Positions 25,270 through 32,437 of a stretch of 64,000 bases of DNA are shown here, piece by piece. Numbering within the stretch: the stretch's first letter is position 1; each line of letters opens with the position of its first letter. The stretch covers positions 1-64,000 of the forward strand of contig JBKPDL010000026.1 of the NCBI GenBank assembly GCA_046727855.1, written 5' to 3'. This DNA comes from DASPWV01 sp046727855 (GTDB lineage: Bacteria; Acidobacteriota; Vicinamibacteria; Vicinamibacterales; UBA2999). The notes below the pieces were generated by a model that did no database searches, had not been told where the DNA came from, and saw only the letters and a program-made list of their open reading frames with translations. Position numbers and translations under genes: made by a program.

Positions 25270-25752
25270 ATGCGACCGATCTCGCGCTTGCTCATCTCCA
25301 CGGACGTCGGCGATCTGGGGCAGGAAGTTCGCCGCCTGTTCGACGATTTATCGCGGCGCCGGCCGGATCGGCGCCACATGGTGTCTGGCGAATGCATGCC
25401 GCTGCTGGACGTGTTCGAGACCGACCGCACGATCGAAATCGTGGTCGACGTGCCCGGCGTGGATCCCGACAGCGTGCGAATCCTGATCAAGTCGGGCGTC
25501 GTGCTCGTGGTGGGAGAAAAGGAACGCTCTGAGCCGGCGTTGAAAGCGCCGGCCAGTTTTCATCTGGTCGAACGCGACTTCGGCCGGTTTGCCCGCGCCA
25601 TTCGGATTCATGCCGCCATCGACGCCGCGAATGCGCGCGCGCGCCTGCGCGACGGCGAGCTGCGCGTGATCGTGGCCAAGATGGCGGAGCGGCGCGGCCG
25701 CGAAATTCTGATCCCTATCGAGAAGGATGTGTCCGGACCACCAGCCGCATGA
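25270..25752 (+). CDS. Hsp20 family protein, divergent
   Basis: The 160-residue product has an alpha-crystallin core (MPLLDVFETDRTIEIVVDVP, VRILIKSGVVLVVGEKE, LRDGELRVIVAKMAERRGR) but a lower match than the dnaK-linked paralogue: the GVL.(V/I)..P terminal motif has become GELRVIVAK. It starts with ATG 25270 six bases after the amidohydrolase stop and its stop overlaps the next ATG (ATGA, 25749-25752). It is therefore part of a housekeeping operon, not of a heat-shock unit. A specialised holdase role is possible. Confidence 0.85.
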   Translation: MRPISRLLISTDVGDLGQEVRRLFDDLSRRRPDRRHMVSGECMPLLDVFETDRTIEIVVDVPGVDPDSVRILIKSGVVLVVGEKERSEPALKAPASFHLVERDFGRFARAIRIHAAIDAANARARLRDGELRVIVAKMAERRGREILIPIEKDVSGPPAA

Positions 25753-26543
25753 GGCTGCTGTTCATCGGCGATATCGTGGCCCGCCCTGGTCGCGACCTTC
25801 TCCGACGCGGGCTCAAACCGCTGATTCGCGCGCGCAACATTGACGTTGTCCTGGCTAATGTCGAGAATGCGGCCGGCGGCGCCGGTGTGACGCGCGAGAT
25901 CACCGACGAAGTGCTTGGCTTCGGAATTCACGCGCTGACGTCGGGGAATCACATCTGGGACAAGCGCGAGGTGATGGAGTTTATCGGCCGTGAACCGAGA
26001 CTGTTGCGACCCGCGAACTTCCCTGCCGGAGCACCAGGGGCCGGCGCGTTCGTGTTCGACGCGCCGAGCGGGGTCACGGTTGGCGTCATCAACGTCATGG
26101 GCCGCGTCTTTCTGGCGAGCATCGACGACCCGTTTTCGTGCGCGACGCGCGAAATCGCACGCGTGCGCAGCCTCGGGGCGCGTATCATCGTCGTGGACAT
26201 TCACGCTGAGGCAACGTCCGAGAAGATCGCCTTTGGCTGGCATCTCGACGGGCAGGTCACTGCGGTCATCGGAACGCATACGCACGTCCAGACCGCCGAC
26301 GAACGCGTACTGCCCGGTGGCACAGCGTACATCACCGACGTCGGGATGACCGGAGCGCACGACAGCGTGATTGGGATGGAGCGCATGCCGGTCATCACCC
26401 GATTTCTCACTGGACTCCCCGCGCGGATGGAGACCGCAACAGAAAATCCGCGCCTCAATGCCGTGGTGATCGACGCCGATGACGACACCGGCCGCGCGAC
26501 GGCCATTGAGCGACTCAACATGAGCCCTGACGAATTGCTGTGA
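25749..26543 (+). CDS. YmdB family metallophosphoesterase
   Basis: The 264-residue enzyme has all metal-binding blocks of the TIGR00282/YmdB family: FIGDIVARPGRD at the start, NVENAAGGAGVT, LTSGNHIWDK, VVDIHAEATSEK and GTHTHVQTADERV. B. subtilis YmdB hydrolyses 2',3'-cyclic nucleotides and affects RNA turnover. Its ATG overlaps the hsp20 stop, and its stop overlaps xseA by four bases, placing it in the coupled xseA-xseB-ispA-tlyA-nadK series. Confidence 0.92.
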   Translation: MRLLFIGDIVARPGRDLLRRGLKPLIRARNIDVVLANVENAAGGAGVTREITDEVLGFGIHALTSGNHIWDKREVMEFIGREPRLLRPANFPAGAPGAGAFVFDAPSGVTVGVINVMGRVFLASIDDPFSCATREIARVRSLGARIIVVDIHAEATSEKIAFGWHLDGQVTAVIGTHTHVQTADERVLPGGTAYITDVGMTGAHDSVIGMERMPVITRFLTGLPARMETATENPRLNAVVIDADDDTGRATAIERLNMSPDELL

Positions 26544-27952
26544 GCACACTGTTCGATCTTCCGTTCGAAGAGCCTGATCCCGCTGACGTGCACGTGGAGG
26601 AGGCCGCCCCGGCGCCAGTGGCGCCCGTTCGGCGGGTCCTCACCGTCGGCGAGCTCACGAACACACTTCGCGAGCTGCTCGAAACGAGATTCGCGGAAGT
26701 GTGGGTCGAGGGCGAACTGTCCAACGCCAAGGTGTGGACGACAGGACACCTGTATTTCACGCTCAAGGACACGACCGCGCAGATCAAGGGCGTGATGTTT
26801 CGCTCGGCGCTGCGCTATCTGAAATTCAAGCCGGAGGATGGGCTCCACGTCGTCGTGCGCGGACGGATCAGCGTGTACGACCCGAAGGGCGAGTATCAGA
26901 TCGTCGCCGAGCACCTCGAGCCGAAGGGATTTGGCGCGCTGCAGGTGGCGTTTGAGCAGCTCAAAAAGAAGCTGACCGCGGAGGGTTTGTTCGACGCCGC
27001 GCGTAAGCGTCCGCTGCCCGCGCTGCCGCGCCGCATCGGCATTGTGACGTCGATCGACGGCGCCGCGCTGCGCGACATCATTCGCGTCCTGCGCCGCCGC
27101 TATCCCAATGCCAACGCCGTGATTGCGCCGTGCCGGGTGCAGGGAGAAAACGCCGCTGGCGAGATCGTTCGCGCGCTGCGGCAGATTAATCGAGTCGACG
27201 CCGTGGACGTGGTGATTGTGGCGCGCGGCGGCGGCTCGCTCGAAGACCTGTGGGCGTTCAACGAAGAGAAGGTTGCGCGGGCGATCGCGGCGTCGCGCGC
27301 GCCCGTCATCTCTGGCGTCGGGCACGAAACCGACGTGACCATCGCGGACTTCGTGGCGGATGTCCGCGCCGCCACGCCGTCGGCCGCGGCGGAGATCGTC
27401 GTGCGCCGCAAAGACGATTTCTGCGGCCACATCGATCGGCTCGGCGAGCGCCTCGACGCCGCCATCCACGGCCGAGTGCGCCGGCTGGAGTCGCGGCTGA
27501 ACATTCTGATGGCGCGACCCGGCTATGCGGGATTCCGCGGCCGCGTTGCGATGCGCGCCCGCCATATTGCGGAGCTCGCGGCCGCGCTCCGGCAATCGCT
27601 CACGTCGACCGTTGGGCGCCGGCAACGGCGTCATCAATTGCTTGAGCGCGCGCTCGACCAGTTCGACCCGCGCCATCGACTCGCCGCGGTACGGACCAGA
27701 CTGGTTTCGCGCGAAGGGGCACTCGCGGGTGCCATCGCACGACGGTTGCATGTCGTCGACTCGCGGTTTCAGGGTGCGGTGGCGCGCCTCGAGGGACTCA
27801 GCCCGCTCGCCGTGCTGGGGCGCGGATATGCCGTTGCCTGGGACGCCGCGCGGACACGGATTTTGCGCGATGCGTCCAGCGTTGATGTCGGGGATCAGAT
27901 TCGCGTCACGCTCGAGCGCGGCGAGCTCGGGTGTCGAGTGGAGAAGACGTAG
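26540..27952 (+). CDS. xseA: Exodeoxyribonuclease VII large subunit
   Basis: The 470-residue protein has the N-terminal OB-fold (VWVEGELSNAKVWTTGHLYF), the catalytic domain (PRRIGIVTSIDGAALRDIIR, VARGGGSLEDLWAFNE, SGVGHETDVTIADFVADVRA), and the long coiled-coil C-terminal half ending in SPLAVLGRGYAVAWD. With XseB it degrades single-stranded DNA from both ends in a metal-independent manner. Start is GTG 26540, within the four-base overlap with the ymdB-like stop. The N-terminal 30 residues before the OB-fold are acidic and unconserved. Confidence 0.95.
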   Translation: MSTLFDLPFEEPDPADVHVEEAAPAPVAPVRRVLTVGELTNTLRELLETRFAEVWVEGELSNAKVWTTGHLYFTLKDTTAQIKGVMFRSALRYLKFKPEDGLHVVVRGRISVYDPKGEYQIVAEHLEPKGFGALQVAFEQLKKKLTAEGLFDAARKRPLPALPRRIGIVTSIDGAALRDIIRVLRRRYPNANAVIAPCRVQGENAAGEIVRALRQINRVDAVDVVIVARGGGSLEDLWAFNEEKVARAIAASRAPVISGVGHETDVTIADFVADVRAATPSAAAEIVVRRKDDFCGHIDRLGERLDAAIHGRVRRLESRLNILMARPGYAGFRGRVAMRARHIAELAAALRQSLTSTVGRRQRRHQLLERALDQFDPRHRLAAVRTRLVSREGALAGAIARRLHVVDSRFQGAVARLEGLSPLAVLGRGYAVAWDAARTRILRDASSVDVGDQIRVTLERGELGCRVEKT

Positions 27953-27954
27953 GT

Positions 27955-28102
27955 CGAGCGGTTCGCAGGGTCGCAGGGTCGGAGGTTAGCAGGTGGGTCG
28001 CAGGTGGGCACGTCAGCAGGAACTTGCCTGCAAGCGTGCGCGCGATCTTGCGAACCTGTGAACCACCTGCCAACCTGCAGACCTGCTAACCTGCAAACCT
28101 AT
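27955..28102. repeat. Hairpin-forming repeat tract between xseA and xseB
   Basis: Left half iterates TCGCAGGG/GGTTAGCAGGT/GTCGCAGGTG; right half iterates GAACCTG, ACCACCTGCCAACCTGC and ACCTGCTAACCTGC. GGTTAGCAGGT (27984-27994) and ACCTGCTAACC (28081-28091) are perfect inverted copies, and most of the intervening units pair approximately. The tract ends about ten bases before the xseB ATG, so its 3' arm covers the ribosome site. Confidence 0.6.
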
Positions 28103-28348
28103 ATGGACGCCACGATCAAAGACTTCGAGGCTGCAATCGCAGAGCTCGAAGGCATCGTCAAAAAACTGGAGGAGGGCGACCTTCCTCTCGAGAAGTCGCT
28201 CGAGCTCTACGAACGCGGTGTGCAGTTGTCGCGCTTTTGCCACGCGCGCCTCGAAGATGCCGAGAAACGGATCGAGGTGCTGAACGAACGAGGCGAACTC
28301 AAAGCCGCTTCCCCATCGCTCGGGCTCCCCGGAGACGACGATCGTTGA
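28103..28348 (+). CDS. xseB: Exodeoxyribonuclease VII small subunit
   Basis: The 81-residue product from ATG 28103 matches XseB throughout: IKDFEAAIAELEGIVKKLEE, GDLPLEKSLELYERGVQLSR and a helical remainder with CHARLEDAEKRIEVL. Several copies bind one XseA. The gene is separated from xseA by the repeat tract that may fold over its ribosome site, so the small subunit could be produced at a different level. Its stop overlaps the ispA TTG start. Confidence 0.93.
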   Translation: MDATIKDFEAAIAELEGIVKKLEEGDLPLEKSLELYERGVQLSRFCHARLEDAEKRIEVLNERGELKAASPSLGLPGDDDR

Positions 28349-29295
28349 ACACGGCGACGCTCGAGCAGTATCTGTCAGTCCGGCGCCAGGAAATCGAACA
28401 GGCCCTCGACCACTACCTTCCGAAGCCTCCTGATTGTCCGTCACTTGTGTACGAGGCGATGCGCTACAGCCTGATGGCCGGCGGCAAGCGGTTGCGGCCG
28501 GTGCTCGCGCTTGCGAGCGCCGAAGCGATCGCCGCCAATCATCGCGCATCGATCGACACTGCGCGCACGCTGGCTCTTCCGGCTGCCTGCGCGATCGAGA
28601 TGATTCATACCTATTCGCTTATTCACGACGATCTGCCGGCGATGGATGACGATGTGCTGCGGCGCGGACGGCCCACGCTGCATGTGGTGTACGGCGAAGG
28701 GTTCGCCATCCTTGCCGGCGACGGCTTGCATGCCGAAGCGTTTGCGCTGCTGGCGCGCGAACCGAAGAGTGACGCTGCCGTGATCACGGCACGCAAGTTG
28801 CGGGTCACGGAACTGATTGCCACGGCGGCAGGAACATTCGGGATGGTCGGCGGACAAGCGATCGACCTCGAAGCCGTGGCCCGGGTCCCCGGTCGGGGGC
28901 CGGCGCCGCCTCTCGACGAGCGTGCGCTCGAGACGATGCACGCGCGCAAGACCGGCGCGATCATCCGTGCGGCGGCGGTTGCCGGCGCCACCATGGCGGG
29001 CGCAGACGACGCCGAGCTCAGCGCCATCGATCGCTACGCCTCGGAGGTCGGCCTCGCCTTTCAGATCGTGGATGACATACTCGACGTCGAGGGCGCGTCG
29101 GAGGCGCTCGGCAAGACCGCAGGCAAGGATGCAGCCGCCGGCAAACCTACCTACCCGTCGCTCTTTGGTCTGGAACGCTCACGCCAATTGGCGAACGTCT
29201 GTCTAACGCGTGCGCACGCGGCGCTTCGCTCGGCAGCGCTCGGCGCTTCACGACTCGCCGAGATCGCTGATTGGGTGGTACAACGGCACTCGTGA
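28345..29295 (+). CDS. ispA: Polyprenyl (farnesyl/geranyl) diphosphate synthase
   Basis: Translation most likely starts at TTG 28345, overlapping the xseB stop (TTGA) and opening LNTATLEQYLSVRRQEIEQA. The 316-residue enzyme shows the first aspartate-rich motif in HDDLPAMDDD, the GKRLRP substrate motif, GQAIDLE, and the second motif FQIVDDILDVEG. The residues before DDxxD (YS-LI) suggest C15-C20 products. It makes the prenyl diphosphate precursor of undecaprenyl phosphate and quinones. The dxs gene that often follows ispA is absent here. Confidence 0.93.
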   Translation: MNTATLEQYLSVRRQEIEQALDHYLPKPPDCPSLVYEAMRYSLMAGGKRLRPVLALASAEAIAANHRASIDTARTLALPAACAIEMIHTYSLIHDDLPAMDDDVLRRGRPTLHVVYGEGFAILAGDGLHAEAFALLAREPKSDAAVITARKLRVTELIATAAGTFGMVGGQAIDLEAVARVPGRGPAPPLDERALETMHARKTGAIIRAAAVAGATMAGADDAELSAIDRYASEVGLAFQIVDDILDVEGASEALGKTAGKDAAAGKPTYPSLFGLERSRQLANVCLTRAHAALRSAALGASRLAEIADWVVQRHS

Positions 29296-30047
29296 GCGCG
29301 CGCAAGTCGCGGCTGGACGTGCTGCTCGTGGCACGCGGGCTCGCCGAATCCCGCGAAAAAGCGCAAGCACTGATTCTTGCCGGCGACGTCGAGGTGACCG
29401 GCCACCCGGGCGCGAAAGCCGGCACGCGCGTGCCCGAAGACGCCGGTATCCGGGTTGCGACGCCCGAACATCCCTGGGTGAGCCGTGGCGGTATCAAGCT
29501 CGCGCACGCATTGGACACCTTCGCGATTGAGGTCTCTGGCCGGCTCGGCCTCGACATTGGCGCCTCGACCGGCGGCTTCACCGACGTGCTGCTGCAACGC
29601 GGCGCACGCCACGTGGTGGCCGTGGACGTCGGTCACGGGCAGTTGCACTGGAAACTGCGTCGCGACCCGCGGGTGACGTTGCACGAGGGCATCAATGCCC
29701 GCGCGCTGAGACGCGCCGACCTGCCCGAGATTGGGCATGGCGCGGATATCGTCACCATTGACGTCTCCTTCATCTCGCTGAAGCACATTCTGCCGGTCGT
29801 GCCGCCGCTGCTTGTGGCGAACGCCGACGTGATTGCGCTTGTCAAGCCGCAGTTCGAAGCCGGGCGCGCCGATGTTGGACCGGGCGGCATCGTCAGCGAT
29901 CCCGCGATCCACGCCCGTGTCATCGAAGAAATGACCGCGGCGGCGGGTGAAGTAGCATTGACTCGCCGCGGGCTGATTGACTCACCCATCACCGGTGCTG
30001 AGGGAAACAAAGAGTTTTTGATGCTGTTTGGCGTGCGCTCCCAATGA
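29292..30047 (+). CDS. tlyA: TlyA family rRNA (cytidine-2'-O)-methyltransferase
   Basis: GTG 29292 overlaps the ispA stop (GTGA). The 251-residue protein has an S4 RNA-binding domain (SRLDVLLVARGLAESREKAQ, LILAGDVEVTGHPG) and an FtsJ-like methyltransferase domain with the SAM loop LGLDIGASTGGFTDVLLQRG and the VDVGHGQLHWKLR block. TlyA enzymes methylate ribose of 16S and/or 23S rRNA; some were called haemolysins. The neighbouring ispA-tlyA-nadK order is widespread and supports the assignment. Confidence 0.92.
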   Translation: MSARKSRLDVLLVARGLAESREKAQALILAGDVEVTGHPGAKAGTRVPEDAGIRVATPEHPWVSRGGIKLAHALDTFAIEVSGRLGLDIGASTGGFTDVLLQRGARHVVAVDVGHGQLHWKLRRDPRVTLHEGINARALRRADLPEIGHGADIVTIDVSFISLKHILPVVPPLLVANADVIALVKPQFEAGRADVGPGGIVSDPAIHARVIEEMTAAAGEVALTRRGLIDSPITGAEGNKEFLMLFGVRSQ

Positions 30048-30901
30048 TGACTGTTGGTGTCGTTACCAAACCGAATCTGACGGCGGCGCGCGACACGCTC
30101 GTGGAGCTCGAGTCGTGGTTGCGCGACCATCAAGTCAAGACCATCTGGGCGAGCGACGCCGAGCAATTACTGCCGCCCGGCGATCGCGTGACCCTGTCGC
30201 GCGAGCAGATTCCACCACGAGTGGATCTGGTCGTCGTGCTGGGCGGCGACGGTACGCTGCTCGCGATGGCCGACATCATCGCGCAGTCAGGCCACAATCT
30301 GCCGATCCTTGGCGTCAACTTCGGATCGTTGGGCTTTCTGACTGAAATCACGCGACCCGAGCTCTACGACGCGCTCAACGCGGCGCTCTCGGGGCGAGCC
30401 GTGCACGACGAGCGGATGATGCTGCGTGGTACGGCCGCCGGTGCCTCGCGCGTCGCACTCAACGACATCGTCTTCACCCGCACCGCGCTCTCGCGCATGA
30501 TCGACCTGGCCGTCACCGTAGGCGAACAGTTCGTGACCTCGGTCAAGGCCGACGGTCTCATCGTCGCGAGTCCGACAGGGTCGACGGCGTATAACCTTGC
30601 GGCGGGCGGCCCGATTGTTCATCCCGCGATGGACGCGATCGTGCTGACGCCAATCGCGCCGCACACCCTGACGAACCGGCCGATCGTGATTCCGGCGGAG
30701 CGCGAGATTCGGGTCCGCGCCGGCGCCGCCAACGCCGGCGCGGAAATCTACGCCACTTTCGATGGCCAGCACGGCTTCGCGCTGGCCGAAGGCGACGAAG
30801 TCTCGGTCACGCGCGCGGCGAAGCCGATTCGTCTGGTGCGGTCGACGACGAGAAACTACTTCGAAGTGCTGAGGGAGAAACTCAAGTGGGGTGAACGATA
30901 A
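30044..30901 (+). CDS. nadK: NAD kinase
   Basis: The 285-residue protein contains the GGDGT motif (VVVLGGDGTLLAMADI), the ALND/E segment, and the glycine-rich VASPTGSTAYNLAAGGPIVH signature. It phosphorylates NAD to NADP with ATP. ATG 30044 overlaps the tlyA stop by four bases. It ends the coupled run; the converging mltG gene stops 21 bases away. Confidence 0.95.
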   Translation: MMTVGVVTKPNLTAARDTLVELESWLRDHQVKTIWASDAEQLLPPGDRVTLSREQIPPRVDLVVVLGGDGTLLAMADIIAQSGHNLPILGVNFGSLGFLTEITRPELYDALNAALSGRAVHDERMMLRGTAAGASRVALNDIVFTRTALSRMIDLAVTVGEQFVTSVKADGLIVASPTGSTAYNLAAGGPIVHPAMDAIVLTPIAPHTLTNRPIVIPAEREIRVRAGAANAGAEIYATFDGQHGFALAEGDEVSVTRAAKPIRLVRSTTRNYFEVLREKLKWGER

Positions 30902-30922
30902 ATCTGGGGTTGAATGTCCCGA

Positions 30923-31990
30923 TTAGGGACGCGGTGAGCTATTCGTCGACGCGCCCTGCTGCCGCCGGTCGCGAAAGAAGCGCACTTGCCACTCCTCGAC
31001 GTTCCGGTTGTGTTCTTCCAGCGTGCGCGCGAACACGTGCGATCCATCGTTCTTGCTCACAAAGTACAAGTAGTCAACCTGCGCCGGATTGACCGCGGCT
31101 TCGAGCGAAGCCCTGCCCGGCGATGCAATCGGGCCGGGCGGCAGGCCGGGATAGCGATAGGTGTTGTAGGGCGAATCGAGCTGTAAATCCTCTTTACGAA
31201 TGTTGCCGTTGTAATTCCCGGTGCGCTGCATTGCGTAGACGACCGTCGGATCCGCCTGCATCGGCATATTGATTGCGCGCCGATTCAGGTAAACCGCCGC
31301 CACGATGGGCCGCTCGGACGGAACGGCCGTTTCCTTCTCGACGAGCGACGCGAGCGTGACCGCTTCGCGCACGGTCAACCCGCGGTCGCGCGCGGCCCGG
31401 CGGAGATCGTCGTTGAACGCGCGCTCGAACGCCGCCACCATCTGTGCAACCAGGACGCTCGCCGGCGTTTCCCGCCGCAACGAATAGGTGTCGGGAAACA
31501 CATAGCCCTCCAGGTCCGGTGCGTCGGGATCGAGATCGCGAATGCTGGTGGCGTCCCGGGCAGCGTTTTCGAAGTCACTCGCGGGACCCAGCTCGGTCGC
31601 TTCGTACACGCGCGCCATCTCGCGGATCGTCAACCCCTCGCGAAACGTGACCCGCCGGCGGTACACATCGCCCCGGGCGATCTTGTCGACGACTTCGAGC
31701 GCCGACATCGGCTGATCGAATCGGTATTCACCCGCCTTCAGCTCGCGCGCGCGGCCGCTCAGCCAGAGCGCCGCCCGAAACGTCAGCGCGTCGCGAACCA
31801 CGCCTGCGTCCACGAGCCGCTGCCCGATCGTTGCTGGCGTCGCGCCGCTCTGAACATCGACGAACTGTTCCGTCGACGTGTAGCCCTTGAACTTTTCATT
31901 TACTCGAGTGAAGCCGAAGTAGCCGGCAGCAGCCGCGGCAGCGGCCAGGACAACGAGCAGCAACAACAGGCCAACGAGAAAACGCTTCAC
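30923..31990 (-). CDS. mltG: Endolytic murein transglycosylase MltG
   Basis: The 355-residue protein has one N-terminal membrane helix (FLVGLLLLLVVLAAAAAAAG), a LysM-like part with ATIGQRLVDAGVV, and the YceG catalytic domain with the conserved Glu in TLASLVEKETAVPSER and the downstream YNTYRYPGLPPGPIASPG block. MltG cleaves nascent glycan strands in the periplasm and sets chain length. Its ATG overlaps the ruvX stop (ATGA, 31987-31990), a common bacterial pairing. Confidence 0.95.
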   Translation of the reverse strand: MKRFLVGLLLLLVVLAAAAAAAGYFGFTRVNEKFKGYTSTEQFVDVQSGATPATIGQRLVDAGVVRDALTFRAALWLSGRARELKAGEYRFDQPMSALEVVDKIARGDVYRRRVTFREGLTIREMARVYEATELGPASDFENAARDATSIRDLDPDAPDLEGYVFPDTYSLRRETPASVLVAQMVAAFERAFNDDLRRAARDRGLTVREAVTLASLVEKETAVPSERPIVAAVYLNRRAINMPMQADPTVVYAMQRTGNYNGNIRKEDLQLDSPYNTYRYPGLPPGPIASPGRASLEAAVNPAQVDYLYFVSKNDGSHVFARTLEEHNRNVEEWQVRFFRDRRQQGASTNSSPRP

Positions 31991-32415
31991 GAACGGCTAT
32001 CCAGATAATCTTGCAGCACGACCGCCGCCGCAGCTGCATCGATTTTTGCCTTGCGCCGACGCCAATCGCGCTCTCGCACTGCAAGACGGGATTCGGCTTC
32101 CGTACTCGAGAGCCGCTCATCCTGCAAGACGACAGGGATGGCGATACGTTGTTCGAGCGCGTACGCGAACGCCTCCACGATGGCGGTCTGATCGGTCGGT
32201 CTGCCGTCCAGCCGTCGCGGCCAACCCACAACCACGGCCGCGAGTCCATCGTCTTCGGCGCGTAGCTGCTCGATCTGTTCCACGATCATCGTCAACGTCT
32301 TGGCCTGCGATGGAGGCCGCATCAGCAAGCGCCACGGCGACGCCAACGTGCCGCTCGGATCGCTCAAGGCAAGACCGATGCGACGCGCACCGTAGTCGAT
32401 GCCGAGCACGCGCAC
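31987..32415 (-). CDS. ruvX: YqgF/RuvX Holliday junction resolvase-like nuclease
   Basis: GTG 32415 opens VRVLGIDYGARRIGLALSDP, the RNase H-like first strand with its catalytic Asp. VVVGWPRRLDGRPT and QDERLSSTEAESRL carry the remaining acidic residues. The 142-residue length fits the family, which is implicated in pre-16S rRNA processing in E. coli and resembles resolvases. Longer in-frame starts would read through the GC-rich leader of the divergent lipoprotein gene and are rejected. It is followed by mltG with a four-base overlap. Confidence 0.9.
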   Translation of the reverse strand: MRVLGIDYGARRIGLALSDPSGTLASPWRLLMRPPSQAKTLTMIVEQIEQLRAEDDGLAAVVVGWPRRLDGRPTDQTAIVEAFAYALEQRIAIPVVLQDERLSSTEAESRLAVRERDWRRRKAKIDAAAAAVVLQDYLDSRS

Positions 32416-32421
32416 TCGGAG

Positions 32422-32428
32422 CAGTATA
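32422..32428 (+). promoter_or_regulatory. -10 box of the phosphodiesterase lipoprotein gene
   Basis: A perfect TATAAT hexamer at about 32424-32429 lies only nine bases before the GTG proposed as start of the lipoprotein gene, implying a leaderless or nearly leaderless transcript. It also sits just upstream of the divergent ruvX start. No good -35 is visible at the expected distance. Confidence 0.35.
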
Positions 32429-32437
32429 ATCGGCGCG

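Noticed and set aside
26201..27751. 516-codon minus-strand frame opposite xseA
   Set aside because: Antisense shadow; xseA and ymdB-like genes explain the DNA.
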